This document shows, piece after piece, positions 1-7,970 of a DNA stretch of 64,000 bases. The stretch's first letter is position 1; each line of letters starts with the position of its first letter. This DNA comes from JANSYL01 sp965229695 (lineage in GTDB: Bacteria > Pseudomonadota > Alphaproteobacteria > Rhodobacterales > Rhodobacteraceae). The stretch spans positions 2,418,001 through 2,482,000 of the forward strand of contig OZ245921.1 in assembly GCA_965229695.1 (NCBI GenBank). The letters are read 5' to 3'. The position numbers and the translations under genes were made by a program. Below the pieces are notes generated by a model. It did not search any database and was not told the origin of the DNA. It saw only the letters and a list, made by a program, of their open reading frames with translations.

Positions 1-166
1 TGAAACCGAAAAAGCCGTCGCCCAGCTTGGTCAGGCCCGCGTTCCAGTAATAAACCATCAGCGTCGCGGCAAAGACGAAGCGGGCCAGGGTGGGCATCAA
101 GGCGGGGGCGATCTTGGCTTCGAGCGCATCGAAAACGCGATCATGGAGTGAGATGAGGGCACGCAT
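1..166 (-). CDS. DoxX-family membrane protein, partial
   Basis: The reading frame starts with ATG at 166 and runs off the left edge of the window, leaving about 55 residues. It begins MRALISLHDRVFDALEAK and continues into a hydrophobic segment (FVFAATLMVYYWNAGLTKL) typical of the first membrane helix of DoxX/DoxD proteins. It lies 12 bases downstream of the bufC-like gene on the same strand, and DoxX proteins commonly end DUF692/DUF2063 operons of this type. A role in redox or membrane handling of copper-peptide maturation is only an inference from that context. The rest of the gene is outside the window. Confidence 0.8.
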   Translation of the reverse strand, partial: MRALISLHDRVFDALEAKIAPALMPTLARFVFAATLMVYYWNAGLTKLGDGFFGF

Positions 167-178
167 GGGTTTGGTCCT

Positions 179-916
179 TTAAGCGGGGTCGAGCGTCAGG
201 GCGCCGGTGGTCAGAAAGAGGCTAAGCAAGGCCGACACATCGGCCTGCGGGGAAATGGCCAGGGTTGCCGTCATGGCCTCGGCCAGGGTGAGTTTGCCTT
301 TCAAATGGCGAGCCAGGGGAAAGCCGCCTTCGGGCAAAAGATGCGGTTTGGGGTCAAAGCCGGGGCGGGTGATCAGCACATCCTGGGGACCGGGTTTGGG
401 TTTCGGCGCGCCGGGTTCGGCGTTGTAGCGCCAGATGTCATAAACCGGAAAGCGCGAGGAAAAGACCAGCGTGGCGGGGGCCAGGCGTGGGCGCAGTTCC
501 ATCACATCCGCCGGGTCATGGCCCGCCACGTTCAAGGCGGTGACGTCGGCGGCGTGATAGGATTGCCGCAACCCCAGATCCAGCCGCGCGACATCGGGCA
601 GATAGGGCAGGTGCGCGACCTTGTCGAACCCCGCCAGAAAGCCCGGAAATTTGCCGCCATAGGTGGCCAGACGCGGGTCTTCGGGCGGGTGGGCGCGCAG
701 GAACAGGCCCGCCATGGCCTTGAAGAAGTCGTCACCCACCAGTTTCTGCACCGTGGGAAAGCCGGTTTCCAACGCCTCGGTCAGGCTGACGGCGACATTG
801 TTGCGGTACACGTCAAACCGTTTGCCCGCCGGGCCGCCAAAGGGGTTCTGCAACCCATCAGGCGCTGGGCGGCTGGCATCCAGCATCGCGGTGGTGAACT
901 CGGTCTGGCTGGTCAT
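179..916 (-). CDS. bufC: DUF2063-family protein, BufC-like partner of the MNIO enzyme
   Basis: This 245-residue protein has the DUF2063 (HvfC/BufC) layout. The N-terminal half carries the conserved VYRNNVAVSLTEALE and FPTVQKLVGDDFF segments and a PYLPDVARLDL motif. The C-terminal half is more variable and ends in an alanine/leucine-rich helix. In bufferin systems this family recruits the precursor peptide to the multinuclear iron enzyme BufB. Its ATG at 916 overlaps the bufB stop codon by four bases (ATGA), so the two are probably translationally coupled. The family assignment is secure; the partner role is taken from characterised bufferin systems. Confidence 0.88.
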   Translation of the reverse strand: MTSQTEFTTAMLDASRPAPDGLQNPFGGPAGKRFDVYRNNVAVSLTEALETGFPTVQKLVGDDFFKAMAGLFLRAHPPEDPRLATYGGKFPGFLAGFDKVAHLPYLPDVARLDLGLRQSYHAADVTALNVAGHDPADVMELRPRLAPATLVFSSRFPVYDIWRYNAEPGAPKPKPGPQDVLITRPGFDPKPHLLPEGGFPLARHLKGKLTLAEAMTATLAISPQADVSALLSLFLTTGALTLDPA

Positions 917-1773
917 GCGGGCACCTGCGCCTCGGCCAAGATCGCGCTGGCGCGGGTGGCCTCGTCAATCAAGGTTGGCAAGGGGGGCACATCGGTATCC
1001 CATTCGATCAGCGTAGGCCGGGCCCCGCCGCGTGCAATGGTGTGGGCGTAAAGCGCCCAGACCGGATCGACCACCGCCGCGCCATGGCTATCGATCAACA
1101 GCGGGCGGCCCTGGTCATCTTCATCTTCGTCATGGCCGCCCAAATGGATCTCACCCACGCGGTCCAGCGGATAGGCGTTGATGTAATCCTGCGGCGCGTA
1201 GCCCTGATTGGTGGCCGAGACAAAGACGTTGTTCACATCCAAAAGCAGCCCGCAGCCGGTGCGCTGGCTGAGCGTGCGGAGGAATTCGACCTCCTCCATC
1301 TCGGATTCGGCAAAGGCCAGGTAGGTCGAGGGGTTTTCCAAAAGCATTTGCCGACCAACGGTTTCCTGGACCTGATCGATATGATCGGCCACGCGTGTCA
1401 GCGTGTCTTGGGTATAGGGCAGGGGCAGCAGGTCGTTGAGATACCCCACATCATGGGTCGACCAGGCCAAATGTTCGGAAAAGCTGGCCGGTTGCAGCCA
1501 GTCGCATAGGTGTTTCAGTCGGGCCAGGTGGTCGGCATCCAAAGGCCCTTCGGCCCCGATCGACAGGCCCACACCATGTACCGAGATTGGAAAGCGTTCG
1601 GCCAAGGCGCGCAGCTGCGCCAGCGGTCGGCCACCATCCCCCATGTAGTTTTCCGCATGAATTTCCAGCCAGGTGACCGGGCCATCATGGGAGATCAGAC
1701 CTTGGAAATGCTGCGCTTTGTACCCGATCCCAACCGATTGGGGCAGGTGGGATTGCGGAGAGGCGTCTAGCAT
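913..1773 (-). CDS. bufB: DUF692 multinuclear non-heme iron-dependent oxidative enzyme (MNIO), BufB-like
   Basis: This 286-residue TIM-barrel protein belongs to the DUF692/MNIO family. Visible family motifs are GIGYKAQHF near the N-terminus, WLEIHAENYMGDGG, HGVGLSIG, SEHLAWS, MLLENPSTYL, LLLDVNNVFVSATNQG and EIHLGGHDED. These supply the His, Asp, Glu and Asn side chains that bind the iron cluster. Known BufB enzymes convert cysteines of the BufA precursor into thiooxazole heterocycles, giving copper-chelating bufferins. The gene sits between a BufA-like precursor (77 bases upstream) and bufC (four-base overlap), which strongly supports that role. The catalytic assignment comes from the family. 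Confidence 0.92.
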   Translation of the reverse strand: MLDASPQSHLPQSVGIGYKAQHFQGLISHDGPVTWLEIHAENYMGDGGRPLAQLRALAERFPISVHGVGLSIGAEGPLDADHLARLKHLCDWLQPASFSEHLAWSTHDVGYLNDLLPLPYTQDTLTRVADHIDQVQETVGRQMLLENPSTYLAFAESEMEEVEFLRTLSQRTGCGLLLDVNNVFVSATNQGYAPQDYINAYPLDRVGEIHLGGHDEDEDDQGRPLLIDSHGAAVVDPVWALYAHTIARGGARPTLIEWDTDVPPLPTLIDEATRASAILAEAQVPA

Positions 1774-1850
1774 GATCGGTCCAAATCGTCAGGTTTCGGT
1801 TGCGCCGCCCAAGCGAGGGACGGCTGGGGCAGCGCAACTCTAACAGAAGC

Positions 1851-2249
1851 TTAGCTGTCGCTCGACAGGGCTTCGGCCAGGGCTTCGGGCGTAATGTAGG
1901 TCGCCAGAACTTCGTCGGTCAGCGTGTCGTCATCTTCCGGCAGGTCGCGGTTGATGGCGATGTAGCCAAGCTCTTCCAGCTGATCCAGGGTCGCTGCCAT
2001 GCGGCCATCGGGCAGTTCGATGTCGCCACAGGTGCCGGCGGGCACAAGCGTCCAGGCATTGCCTTGATAGTCCACGTCCGAGGTGCCGGCGCAGGTGGTG
2101 CCGGGGCCAGCGGCGCAATCATTTTCGCCAGCCAGGCTGATGCCAAAGCACTTTTCTTGTGCCTGAGCTTCGGCCGGGGCCACGCCATGGGCGGAAACAG
2201 CAGCGGTAACAGCGCCAAGCAGGGCGAGGGATTTGGTTGCGGTGGTCAT
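1851..2249 (-). CDS. bufA: BufA-type (DUF2282) bufferin precursor peptide with long acidic tail
   Basis: This is a 132-residue exported precursor. It has a signal peptide with an alanine-rich core and a cleavage region near AEAQAQ (residues 26-31). Exactly four cysteines follow, at about residues 34, 45, 53 and 74, in the typical DUF2282 core with EKCFG, NDCAAG, TTCAG and a final GTC. In characterised bufferins the two central cysteines become thiooxazoles and the outer two form a disulfide, giving a copper-binding peptide that protects cells in copper stress. After the last cysteine there is an extra tail of about 58 residues rich in Asp and Glu (including PEDDDTL). The start at 2249 is preferred because GGAG lies about 10 bases upstream and the signal peptide begins immediately. 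A longer in-frame start at 2375 exists but would bury the signal peptide. Confidence 0.85.
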   Translation of the reverse strand: MTTATKSLALLGAVTAAVSAHGVAPAEAQAQEKCFGISLAGENDCAAGPGTTCAGTSDVDYQGNAWTLVPAGTCGDIELPDGRMAATLDQLEELGYIAINRDLPEDDDTLTDEVLATYITPEALAEALSSDS

Positions 2250-2328
2250 CTGATTTTTGCTCCCTGAAGGGTTGAGGGTCATCAACATAAATTCGCGCCA
2301 CCACGTCTGGGCGGCGGATACCCATAGA

Positions 2329-2354
2329 ATGCGACCCCAGGCGGCTGACATTCC
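2329..2354 (-). promoter_or_regulatory. Possible ECF-sigma-type promoter of the bufferin operon
   Basis: On the minus strand GGAAT is followed after 16 bases by CGCAT, about 80 bases upstream of the bufA start. This resembles the general GGAA...CG layout of ECF sigma promoters. Caulobacter bufferin operons are under ECF sigma (SigF) control, although the published motif there differs. No -10/-35 pair of the housekeeping type is obvious here. This is a weak pattern match only. Confidence 0.25.
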
Positions 2355-2438
2355 AGTCACAGCGCCGTGGGACACGCGTGCGTGAGGATGCGTTAGACCG
2401 GTGTGAGGATGCGCGCGGGGCGCTATTTCATAGAAAGC

Positions 2439-2459
2439 GTAATAAAATCATATTATTAC
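2439..2459. promoter_or_regulatory. AT-rich dyad GTAATAA-N7-TTATTAC, operator-like
   Basis: A perfect 7+7 inverted repeat, GTAATAA and TTATTAC separated by seven bases, stands out as an AT-rich island in GC-rich DNA. It lies in the 376-base space between the divergent bufA (minus) and the small membrane-protein gene at 2626 (plus). Its form recalls Fur/Zur-type metal-regulator sites, which would suit a copper-peptide operon, but no regulator can be named from sequence alone. The rest of this intergenic stretch shows nothing else convincing. Confidence 0.4.
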
Positions 2460-2625
2460 CGTCCGTTTGGCGTCGCCACGCAGCCCGGATTTTGTCATTG
2501 CAGATCAAGCGATCCGGTGGGAAAACCCCGGAATATTTCACCCCCAAGGCGGGTTTCCACGCCCTTTTGCCGGGACTGTTTCAAGGTTATCTGCCCAACT
2601 GGGGACGGCAGACGGAGATGACGAC

Positions 2626-2994
2626 ATGCGCAACGCGGCACTGGTTTTGGGATTGATCGGCGGGATCTGGGCGATGGTCACCGGGTTCTTTGTCTATGGC
2701 TATGTCGCCTTTATCGATTGGTTTGGCGAAGTACCGGATCTGGCCAGCCAGGTCGAAAACCCCGCGCTTTACCAATCCGTCGCCATCATCGCCCCGCTGC
2801 TGGCGATTGCCGGGGCCGCCATGGCCCGCGCCCGAGCGCTGTGGGGGGGCATCCTGCTTTTGGTTGCGACCGGCGGGTTCTTCTATGCCTTTGGTATCGG
2901 CGTCTTCACCATCTTCCCCATCGCGTTTTGCGGCTTGGCCGGGGTGCTGGCCCTGGCCGCAGGCAAACCGGATGAGGAAAAGGCGCATTTTTGA
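2626..2994 (+). CDS. Small four-helix membrane protein (DUF4064-like)
   Basis: This 122-residue protein is almost entirely hydrophobic with about four predicted membrane helices: residues ~4-27, ~46-62, ~68-87 and ~93-113. It ends in a short charged tail (KPDEEKAHF). The N-terminal pattern (ALVLGLIGGIWAMVTGFF) and overall layout resemble DUF4064-type small membrane proteins of unknown function. The start at 2626 has GGAG about nine bases upstream; longer in-frame starts exist but lack this signal and would add a non-membrane leader. It is divergent from the bufferin operon and convergent with thrS, so it is probably a single-gene unit. Confidence 0.7.
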   Translation: MRNAALVLGLIGGIWAMVTGFFVYGYVAFIDWFGEVPDLASQVENPALYQSVAIIAPLLAIAGAAMARARALWGGILLLVATGGFFYAFGIGVFTIFPIAFCGLAGVLALAAGKPDEEKAHF

Positions 2995-3004
2995 GGTGGG
3001 GCTG

Positions 3005-3074
3005 GGCGCTTATCTAAGCGCCGCCGCTTGAGCGGGCGCCAAACCGCGCGCGATGCGGCTTTTGAACCGCATCG
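3005..3074. terminator. Two stem-loops between convergent genes
   Basis: GGCGCTTA-TC-TAAGCGCC (3005-3022) and CGATGCGG-N8-CCGCATCG (3051-3074) form two 8-bp stems in the 137-base gap between the membrane-protein gene and the end of thrS. Convergent placement suggests transcription termination or mRNA 3'-end protection. Neither has a clear T run, so intrinsic termination is uncertain. Confidence 0.45.
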
Positions 3075-3131
3075 GCGCAAGCTGTTTCTTCATGGCGGCC
3101 CGTTCACCGCCCGCGCCAGGTGGGCTGCGCT

Positions 3132-5087
3132 TTAGCCTTCGCGCAGATCGGGGGGCACGCCCTCGGCCACCAGATCGGGGATCAGCGCCTCAACCGGCAC
3201 GACCGAGGTTTGCTTTTCGCCCAAGCGCCGCAGGGTCACGGTGCGGTCTTCGACCTCTTTCCGGCCAATGGCCAGGATCACGGGCACTTTGCCCACCGAA
3301 TGCTCGCGGACCTTGTAGTTGATCTTTTCGTTGCGAATGTCGGCCTCGGCCCGGATGCCCTGCGCCAACAGGTCTGACACCACCTCATGCACATAATCAT
3401 CGGCATCCGACACGATGGAGGCGACGACCACCTGGCGCGGGGCCAGCCAGAAGGGCAGCTTGCCGGCGTAGTTTTCGATCATGATGCCGATGAAACGCTC
3501 GAACGAGCCCAAGATCGCGCGGTGCAACATCACCGGGCGGTGCTTTTCACCATCCGCGCCAATATAGCTCGCATCCAGCCGCTCGGGCAGGTTGAAATCG
3601 GCCTGGAACGTGCCGCATTGCCATTCGCGCCCAATCGCATCGGTCAGTTTGAAATCCAGCTTCGGCCCGTAAAACGCGCCTTCGCCTGGATCGACCTCAA
3701 AGTCATTGCGGATCGACAGGATGGCCTTTTCCAACGCGGTTTCGGCTTTGTCCCAAATCTCATCACTGCCCACGCGCACATCGGGGCGGGTCGAAAGCTT
3801 GATGTCGAAACTGGCGAACCCGGCGTCTTTATAGATACCCGACAAAAGATCGATGAAGGCCGCGCATTCGCTTTCGATCTGGTCTTCGGTGCAGAAGATA
3901 TGCGCGTCATCCTGGGTGAAGCCGCGCACCCGCATCAGGCCGTGCAGCGCGCCATGGGCCTCATAGCGGTGGCACGAGCCGAACTCGGCCAGGCGCAGCG
4001 GCAGATCGCGATAGGATTTCAGGCCCTGGTTGAACACCTGCACATGGCAGGGGCAGTTCATCGGTTTCAGAGCATTGGTGCGTTTCTCATTCGCATGCTC
4101 TTCGTCGATTTCCGTGATGTACATGTTTTCACGGTATTTATCCCAGTGGCCCGAGGCCTCCCACAGCTTGCGGTCGACAACCTGAGGCGTCTTGATTTCT
4201 TTATAGCCCGCCTTGGTCAGGCGGCGGCGCATATAGTCTTCCAACTCGCGGTAGATCGACCAGCCATTGGGATGCCAGAACACCATACCGGGGGCTTCCT
4301 CTTGGAAATGGAACAGCTCCATTTCGCGACCCAGGCGGCGGTGATCGCGCTTTTCGGCCTCCTCCAGGAAGGTCAGATAATCCTTAAGCTGCTGGCGGTT
4401 CTGAAAACCGACGCCATAGATGCGCTGCAACATGGGCCGCGTGTTGTCACCGCGCCAATAGGCGGCGGCCACATTCATCAGCTTGAACGCGTCAGCGGGC
4501 AATTGCCCGGTATGCTGCAAATGCGGGCCACGGCACAAATCCTGCCACTCACCATGCCAATACATGCGGATCGGCTGGCCATCATCGGGGATCATATCGA
4601 CCAGTTCGACCTTATAAGGTTCGCCCGAAGCCTCGTAATGGGCCACCGCGCGGGCGCGGTCCCAAACCTCGGTCCGGACCGGATCGCGGGCATTGATGAT
4701 CTCTTTCATCTTGGCTTCGATCTGACCCAGATCTTCGGGCGTAAACGGCTCGGCCCGGTCGAAATCGTAATACCAGCCATTGTCGATCACGGGGCCGATG
4801 GTGACCTTCACATCCGGCCAAATCTCTTGCACGGCGCGGGCCATGACATGGGCAAAATCATGCCGGATCAGCTCCAACGCCTTGGCATCATCTTTCATCG
4901 TGTGAATGGCGATGCTGGCATCGGCCTCAATCGGCCAGGCCAGATCCCAATGCGCGTCATTCACCGTCGCGCTGATCGCCTTTTTGCCCAGCGAGGTCGA
5001 GATATCGGCCGCCACCTCTGCCGCCGTAATGCCAGCGGGATAGGAACGTGCATTGCCATCAGGGAAAGTCAGGGAAATATCGGCCAT
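3132..5087 (-). CDS. thrS: Threonine-tRNA ligase
   Basis: This 651-residue class II aminoacyl-tRNA synthetase charges tRNA-Thr in the cytoplasm. The order of domains is standard: an N-terminal TGS-like domain (residues ~1-60), the editing domain with the HDFAH motif (~75-80) and the YYDFD segment, the catalytic core, and a C-terminal anticodon-binding domain. The core includes MNCPCH with the zinc-binding cysteine, FGSCHRYE (motif 2) and HRAILGSFERF (motif 3). The length is normal for bacterial ThrRS. The start MADISLTFPDG is the usual TGS beginning. The gene stands alone, with a good sigma70-like promoter upstream and no T-box leader. Confidence 0.98.
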   Translation of the reverse strand: MADISLTFPDGNARSYPAGITAAEVAADISTSLGKKAISATVNDAHWDLAWPIEADASIAIHTMKDDAKALELIRHDFAHVMARAVQEIWPDVKVTIGPVIDNGWYYDFDRAEPFTPEDLGQIEAKMKEIINARDPVRTEVWDRARAVAHYEASGEPYKVELVDMIPDDGQPIRMYWHGEWQDLCRGPHLQHTGQLPADAFKLMNVAAAYWRGDNTRPMLQRIYGVGFQNRQQLKDYLTFLEEAEKRDHRRLGREMELFHFQEEAPGMVFWHPNGWSIYRELEDYMRRRLTKAGYKEIKTPQVVDRKLWEASGHWDKYRENMYITEIDEEHANEKRTNALKPMNCPCHVQVFNQGLKSYRDLPLRLAEFGSCHRYEAHGALHGLMRVRGFTQDDAHIFCTEDQIESECAAFIDLLSGIYKDAGFASFDIKLSTRPDVRVGSDEIWDKAETALEKAILSIRNDFEVDPGEGAFYGPKLDFKLTDAIGREWQCGTFQADFNLPERLDASYIGADGEKHRPVMLHRAILGSFERFIGIMIENYAGKLPFWLAPRQVVVASIVSDADDYVHEVVSDLLAQGIRAEADIRNEKINYKVREHSVGKVPVILAIGRKEVEDRTVTLRRLGEKQTSVVPVEALIPDLVAEGVPPDLREG

Positions 5088-5152
5088 AAGCCTTGTCTCC
5101 TCGTCGGTTTGGCGCCCACGGAACGCCCGGTTGCGGGTATGTCGATGGGCGT

Positions 5153-5181
5153 TACATGCGGCAGCGCGCGAGGCTTGTCAA
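5153..5181 (-). promoter_or_regulatory. Probable sigma70-type promoter of thrS
   Basis: On the minus strand TTGACA (5176-5181) and CATGTA (5153-5158) are separated by exactly 17 bases. The -10 box lies about 66 bases upstream of the thrS start. The -35 is a perfect consensus and the -10 is moderate. It points away from the divergent permease gene at 5267. Confidence 0.55.
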
Positions 5182-5266
5182 CGCATCCCGCGTGCGCATC
5201 GGCAAGCCGCTGCGCTGCGGCATCTGACCGCTAGCGCCGGGGCGCGGGGCGTGCAGACTGCGCGAC

Positions 5267-6628
5267 ATGCTAGTGCCGATCTTAACGACCCTCATCCTCC
5301 CCCTCGCTTTGCTGATTTGGCTTGCCTATCGCGGGCTGTCGGTGATGATCCTGGCCCCGATCTGCGCTGCTTTGGGTGCGGTGCTGGCGGGCGATCCGGT
5401 TCTGGCCTCATTGACCCAACGCTACATGCCCGCGCTTGGTGGGTTCGTCATCTCGTTCTTCCCACTGTTCTTTCTGGGCGCAATTTTCGGGAAATTGATG
5501 GAGGTTTCGGGTGCCGCCGCCGCGATTGCCGAGGCGATCATCGTGCGGCTGGGCGCGAACCGCGCCATCCTGGCGGTGGTCATGGCCTGTGCGATCCTGA
5601 CCTATGGGGGCGTGTCGCTCTTCGTGGTGGCTTTTGCCGTCTTCCCCCTGGCCGTGGCGCTTTTTTCCGCCGCGCGGCTGCCGATGCAAATCATCCCGGC
5701 CGCCATCGCGCTGGGCGCTTTCACCTTCACAATGACGGCCCTGCCCGGCACGCCCGCGATCCAAAACGCGATTCCAATGCCCTATTTCGGCACCACACTT
5801 TTTGCCGCACCTGGGATCGGGGTGATTGCTGGCCTGATCATGGGTGGTGTTGGCCTGGCCTATTGCCATTGGGCTGCAAGACGGATGGAGCCCATTCCGC
5901 TGCCTGGCGCGGCGGGCCTGTCCTCGGTGCCCAAGGCGGCACCGCTTGGGCCCAGCGTGTTGCCGATCCTGGCGGTGTTGGTTTTGAATTATTTCCTCTC
6001 GGTCTGGATCTTCCCCGCTTTTGATACCAGCTATCTGGCCGATCCGGCTTGGGGTGGCATCACCGGGTCGGACGTGACAGGGGTTTGGGCGCTGATTGCC
6101 AGCCTGATCGGTGCCATTGTGTTGTTGATCGTCTTGCACCGCGAGCGCCTGCCAGAGTTACGGCAAAGCCTGACCAAAGGGGGGGAGGCCGCGCTTGTCC
6201 CGCTGTTTAACACGGCCTGTCTGGTGGGGTTCGGCGCGGTAATCGCAGCGCTGCCCGCCTTTGCGCTTTTGCGTGAAGGCATCGATGCCATCCCCGGCGG
6301 GCCAATCCTGGGGCTGGCGATATCCTCTCTGATCCTGTCGGGGATCACAGGATCGGCTTCGGGCGGGATGACGATTGCCTTGGATGCACTGGGCGACACC
6401 TATCTTGAGGCCGCGCAAGCCGAAAACATCGACCCGGCGCTGTTGCACCGCATCACCTCTCTGGCAACCGGTGCGCTTGATGCTTTGCCCCATAACGGTG
6501 CGGTCATCACGCTATTGAACATCGCGGGGCTGACGCACAAACAGGCCTATGGCCCGATTTTCATGGTGGCGATTGCAATCCCCATGTTGGCCTTTCTGGT
6601 CGGTCTGGGGATTGCCTTGATGTTGTAG
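5267..6628 (+). CDS. GntP-family permease (gluconate / hydroxy-acid type)
   Basis: This 453-residue inner-membrane protein has about 12-14 hydrophobic segments across its length. Family features of GntP/HdcP-type proton symporters are visible: SFFPLFFLGAIFGKLMEVSGAA, a YGGVSLFV segment, a TMTALPGTPAIQN motif near residue 160, and GITGSASGGMTIAL with LPHNGAVITLL in the second half. GntP members carry gluconate, glycerate or 3-hydroxybutyrate; the substrate cannot be read from sequence. No strong Shine-Dalgarno precedes ATG 5267. The stop is only four bases from the end of the convergent MAPEG gene. Confidence 0.88.
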   Translation: MLVPILTTLILPLALLIWLAYRGLSVMILAPICAALGAVLAGDPVLASLTQRYMPALGGFVISFFPLFFLGAIFGKLMEVSGAAAAIAEAIIVRLGANRAILAVVMACAILTYGGVSLFVVAFAVFPLAVALFSAARLPMQIIPAAIALGAFTFTMTALPGTPAIQNAIPMPYFGTTLFAAPGIGVIAGLIMGGVGLAYCHWAARRMEPIPLPGAAGLSSVPKAAPLGPSVLPILAVLVLNYFLSVWIFPAFDTSYLADPAWGGITGSDVTGVWALIASLIGAIVLLIVLHRERLPELRQSLTKGGEAALVPLFNTACLVGFGAVIAALPAFALLREGIDAIPGGPILGLAISSLILSGITGSASGGMTIALDALGDTYLEAAQAENIDPALLHRITSLATGALDALPHNGAVITLLNIAGLTHKQAYGPIFMVAIAIPMLAFLVGLGIALML

Positions 6629-6632
6629 CGCG

Positions 6633-7034
6633 TTAGGCCAGGCGCAAAACCTCTACCGCGATGGCCATAACGCAGGCCCACCCAAGCGTGAAGATGATTG
6701 GGCGCACCGGCAAAACCGGAAAGCCACCGATCATCCAAACCGCGTGGGCCACGCGCAGACCAAAGAAGCTTGCCGCCGCAAAGGCCGTGATGCCGGTCGA
6801 CACCCCCGTCAGATGCGCGATCAGCACAATCACCGCAAAGGGCAGCATTTGCTCCAACAGGTTCAAATGCGCCCGCCAGGCCCGGTGCACCCAAGGGACG
6901 GTGCCCGCAACGTCAATTGGACGGTTTTCGGCGGATTGCGGCACGGGCGTGGTGTTCACGCCCACGATGTAGGGCACCCACATTGTTGCCCCCAAGATCA
7001 CGGTCAGCGTCAGCCAGAACAGTTCCGGGGTCAT
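6633..7034 (-). CDS. MAPEG-family membrane protein
   Basis: This 133-residue protein has four hydrophobic segments. Recognisable MAPEG features are RAWRAHLNLLEQMLPFAVIV near residues 52-72 and the later FGLRVAHAVWMIGG. Bacterial MAPEG proteins are small integral membrane proteins related to eicosanoid and glutathione metabolism enzymes, usually of unknown substrate. The ATG at 7034 shares one base with the stop of the preceding SRPBCC gene (TGATG), so it is probably the last gene of the ArsR-SRPBCC operon. Confidence 0.85.
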   Translation of the reverse strand: MTPELFWLTLTVILGATMWVPYIVGVNTTPVPQSAENRPIDVAGTVPWVHRAWRAHLNLLEQMLPFAVIVLIAHLTGVSTGITAFAAASFFGLRVAHAVWMIGGFPVLPVRPIIFTLGWACVMAIAVEVLRLA

Positions 7035-7486
7035 CACAGGCCCCCCTGTTCGTTGAACCGCACCGCCGCACCGGTTTCGAGATAGGTCTTTAGGCCAGAG
7101 AGCAGCCTTTCCCACCCATCGGCCACCCCTTCGCCAGGTACGACGGGGAAATGCAGATCGAAATGCTCCAGCACCAGCCGCATGTGATCGGCCTCCTGAT
7201 GCAGGTGATAGACGCTGCGCGAGGCGGGGATGCCCTCCTCCCATTTTGGTTCGAATGTGGTTTCGATGCGGGTTTTGGGATCGGCCTTGATCAACCGTGT
7301 GACCAGCATCGTGCCGCCATCGGGGCGGTGATAGTGATATCTGTCGCCTTCCTTGGTCACACGCGGGCATAGGAAATGATAGGCGGCCATCTGCTCGGGG
7401 TCGGTCAGCGCGTCCCAAAGCGCATCGCGGGTGCAGCGGATATAGGTCTGCATCATGAAATCGGGTTTGGTGGCGGTCTGGCTCAT
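7034..7486 (-). CDS. AHSA1/SRPBCC-domain protein
   Basis: This 150-residue protein is a single START-like (AHSA1/SRPBCC) fold. Typical family elements are TYIRCTRDALWDALTDPEQMAAYHF near the N-terminus, a central RPDGGTMLVTRLIKADP strand region, and the closing helix ADGWERLLSGLKTYLETG. These proteins bind hydrophobic ligands in a deep cavity; the ligand is unknown. It is the second of three consecutive SRPBCC proteins on this strand, overlapping the upstream one by four bases and coupled to the MAPEG gene downstream. Confidence 0.85.
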   Translation of the reverse strand: MSQTATKPDFMMQTYIRCTRDALWDALTDPEQMAAYHFLCPRVTKEGDRYHYHRPDGGTMLVTRLIKADPKTRIETTFEPKWEEGIPASRSVYHLHQEADHMRLVLEHFDLHFPVVPGEGVADGWERLLSGLKTYLETGAAVRFNEQGGL

Positions 7487-7944
7487 GCCTCATGTTCCTC
7501 CCACAGGTGATCGCCACCGAAATTGGCGGGTGTCCCGGTTTCCAGCCAGGTTTTGAGGCCGGCAATCGTGCGCTCCCACCCGTCGGCGGTGCCGCCCGAG
7601 GGGTCATGCTGAAGCCCGTGATGTGAAACCGTCAGCTTGCAGTAATCGCCCTGCTGTTCGATCACATAGACAACGGTCGAGGCTTTGGTGTCCGGATCCC
7701 ATTTGGGTTCGAAGCTGGTCACAAGCCGGGTCATCGGCTCAGCCTCTAGCTCGCGGGCGTGCAGTGTTTCGGTCCCGTCGGGCGCCATGTAGACCAAGGT
7801 ATCGCCGCGCCGCTCGGCGGTCTGTTCCAAAAAGTCGTAATTCGCCACCGCTTCGTGGCTGCGCAGCGCCTCCCAAAGGGCTTCTGGCGCACAGCGAATA
7901 TAGGTCGTCAGCATGTAATCGGGTTTGCCTGAGATGTCGGGCAT
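7483..7944 (-). CDS. AHSA1/SRPBCC-domain protein
   Basis: This 153-residue SRPBCC protein is clearly similar to its downstream neighbour: TTYIRCAPEALWEALRSHEAVANYDF against TYIRCTRDALWDAL, and TADGWERTIAGLKTWLETGTP at the end. It probably arose by tandem duplication. The start at 7944 gives GGAG seven bases upstream; an alternative ATG at 7950 would sit directly on that ribosome-binding site. No catalytic residues are expected in this ligand-binding fold. Location between the ArsR fusion protein and the next SRPBCC gene suggests co-transcription. Confidence 0.82.
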   Translation of the reverse strand: MPDISGKPDYMLTTYIRCAPEALWEALRSHEAVANYDFLEQTAERRGDTLVYMAPDGTETLHARELEAEPMTRLVTSFEPKWDPDTKASTVVYVIEQQGDYCKLTVSHHGLQHDPSGGTADGWERTIAGLKTWLETGTPANFGGDHLWEEHEA

Positions 7945-7970
7945 GGTCATTCTCCTTCCATTCGAGGGCG

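Noticed and set aside
3387..5234. Long open frame of about 615 codons antisense to thrS
   Set aside because: It mirrors a highly conserved gene in GC-rich DNA, has no family motifs and no ribosome-binding site; such antisense frames are a composition effect.
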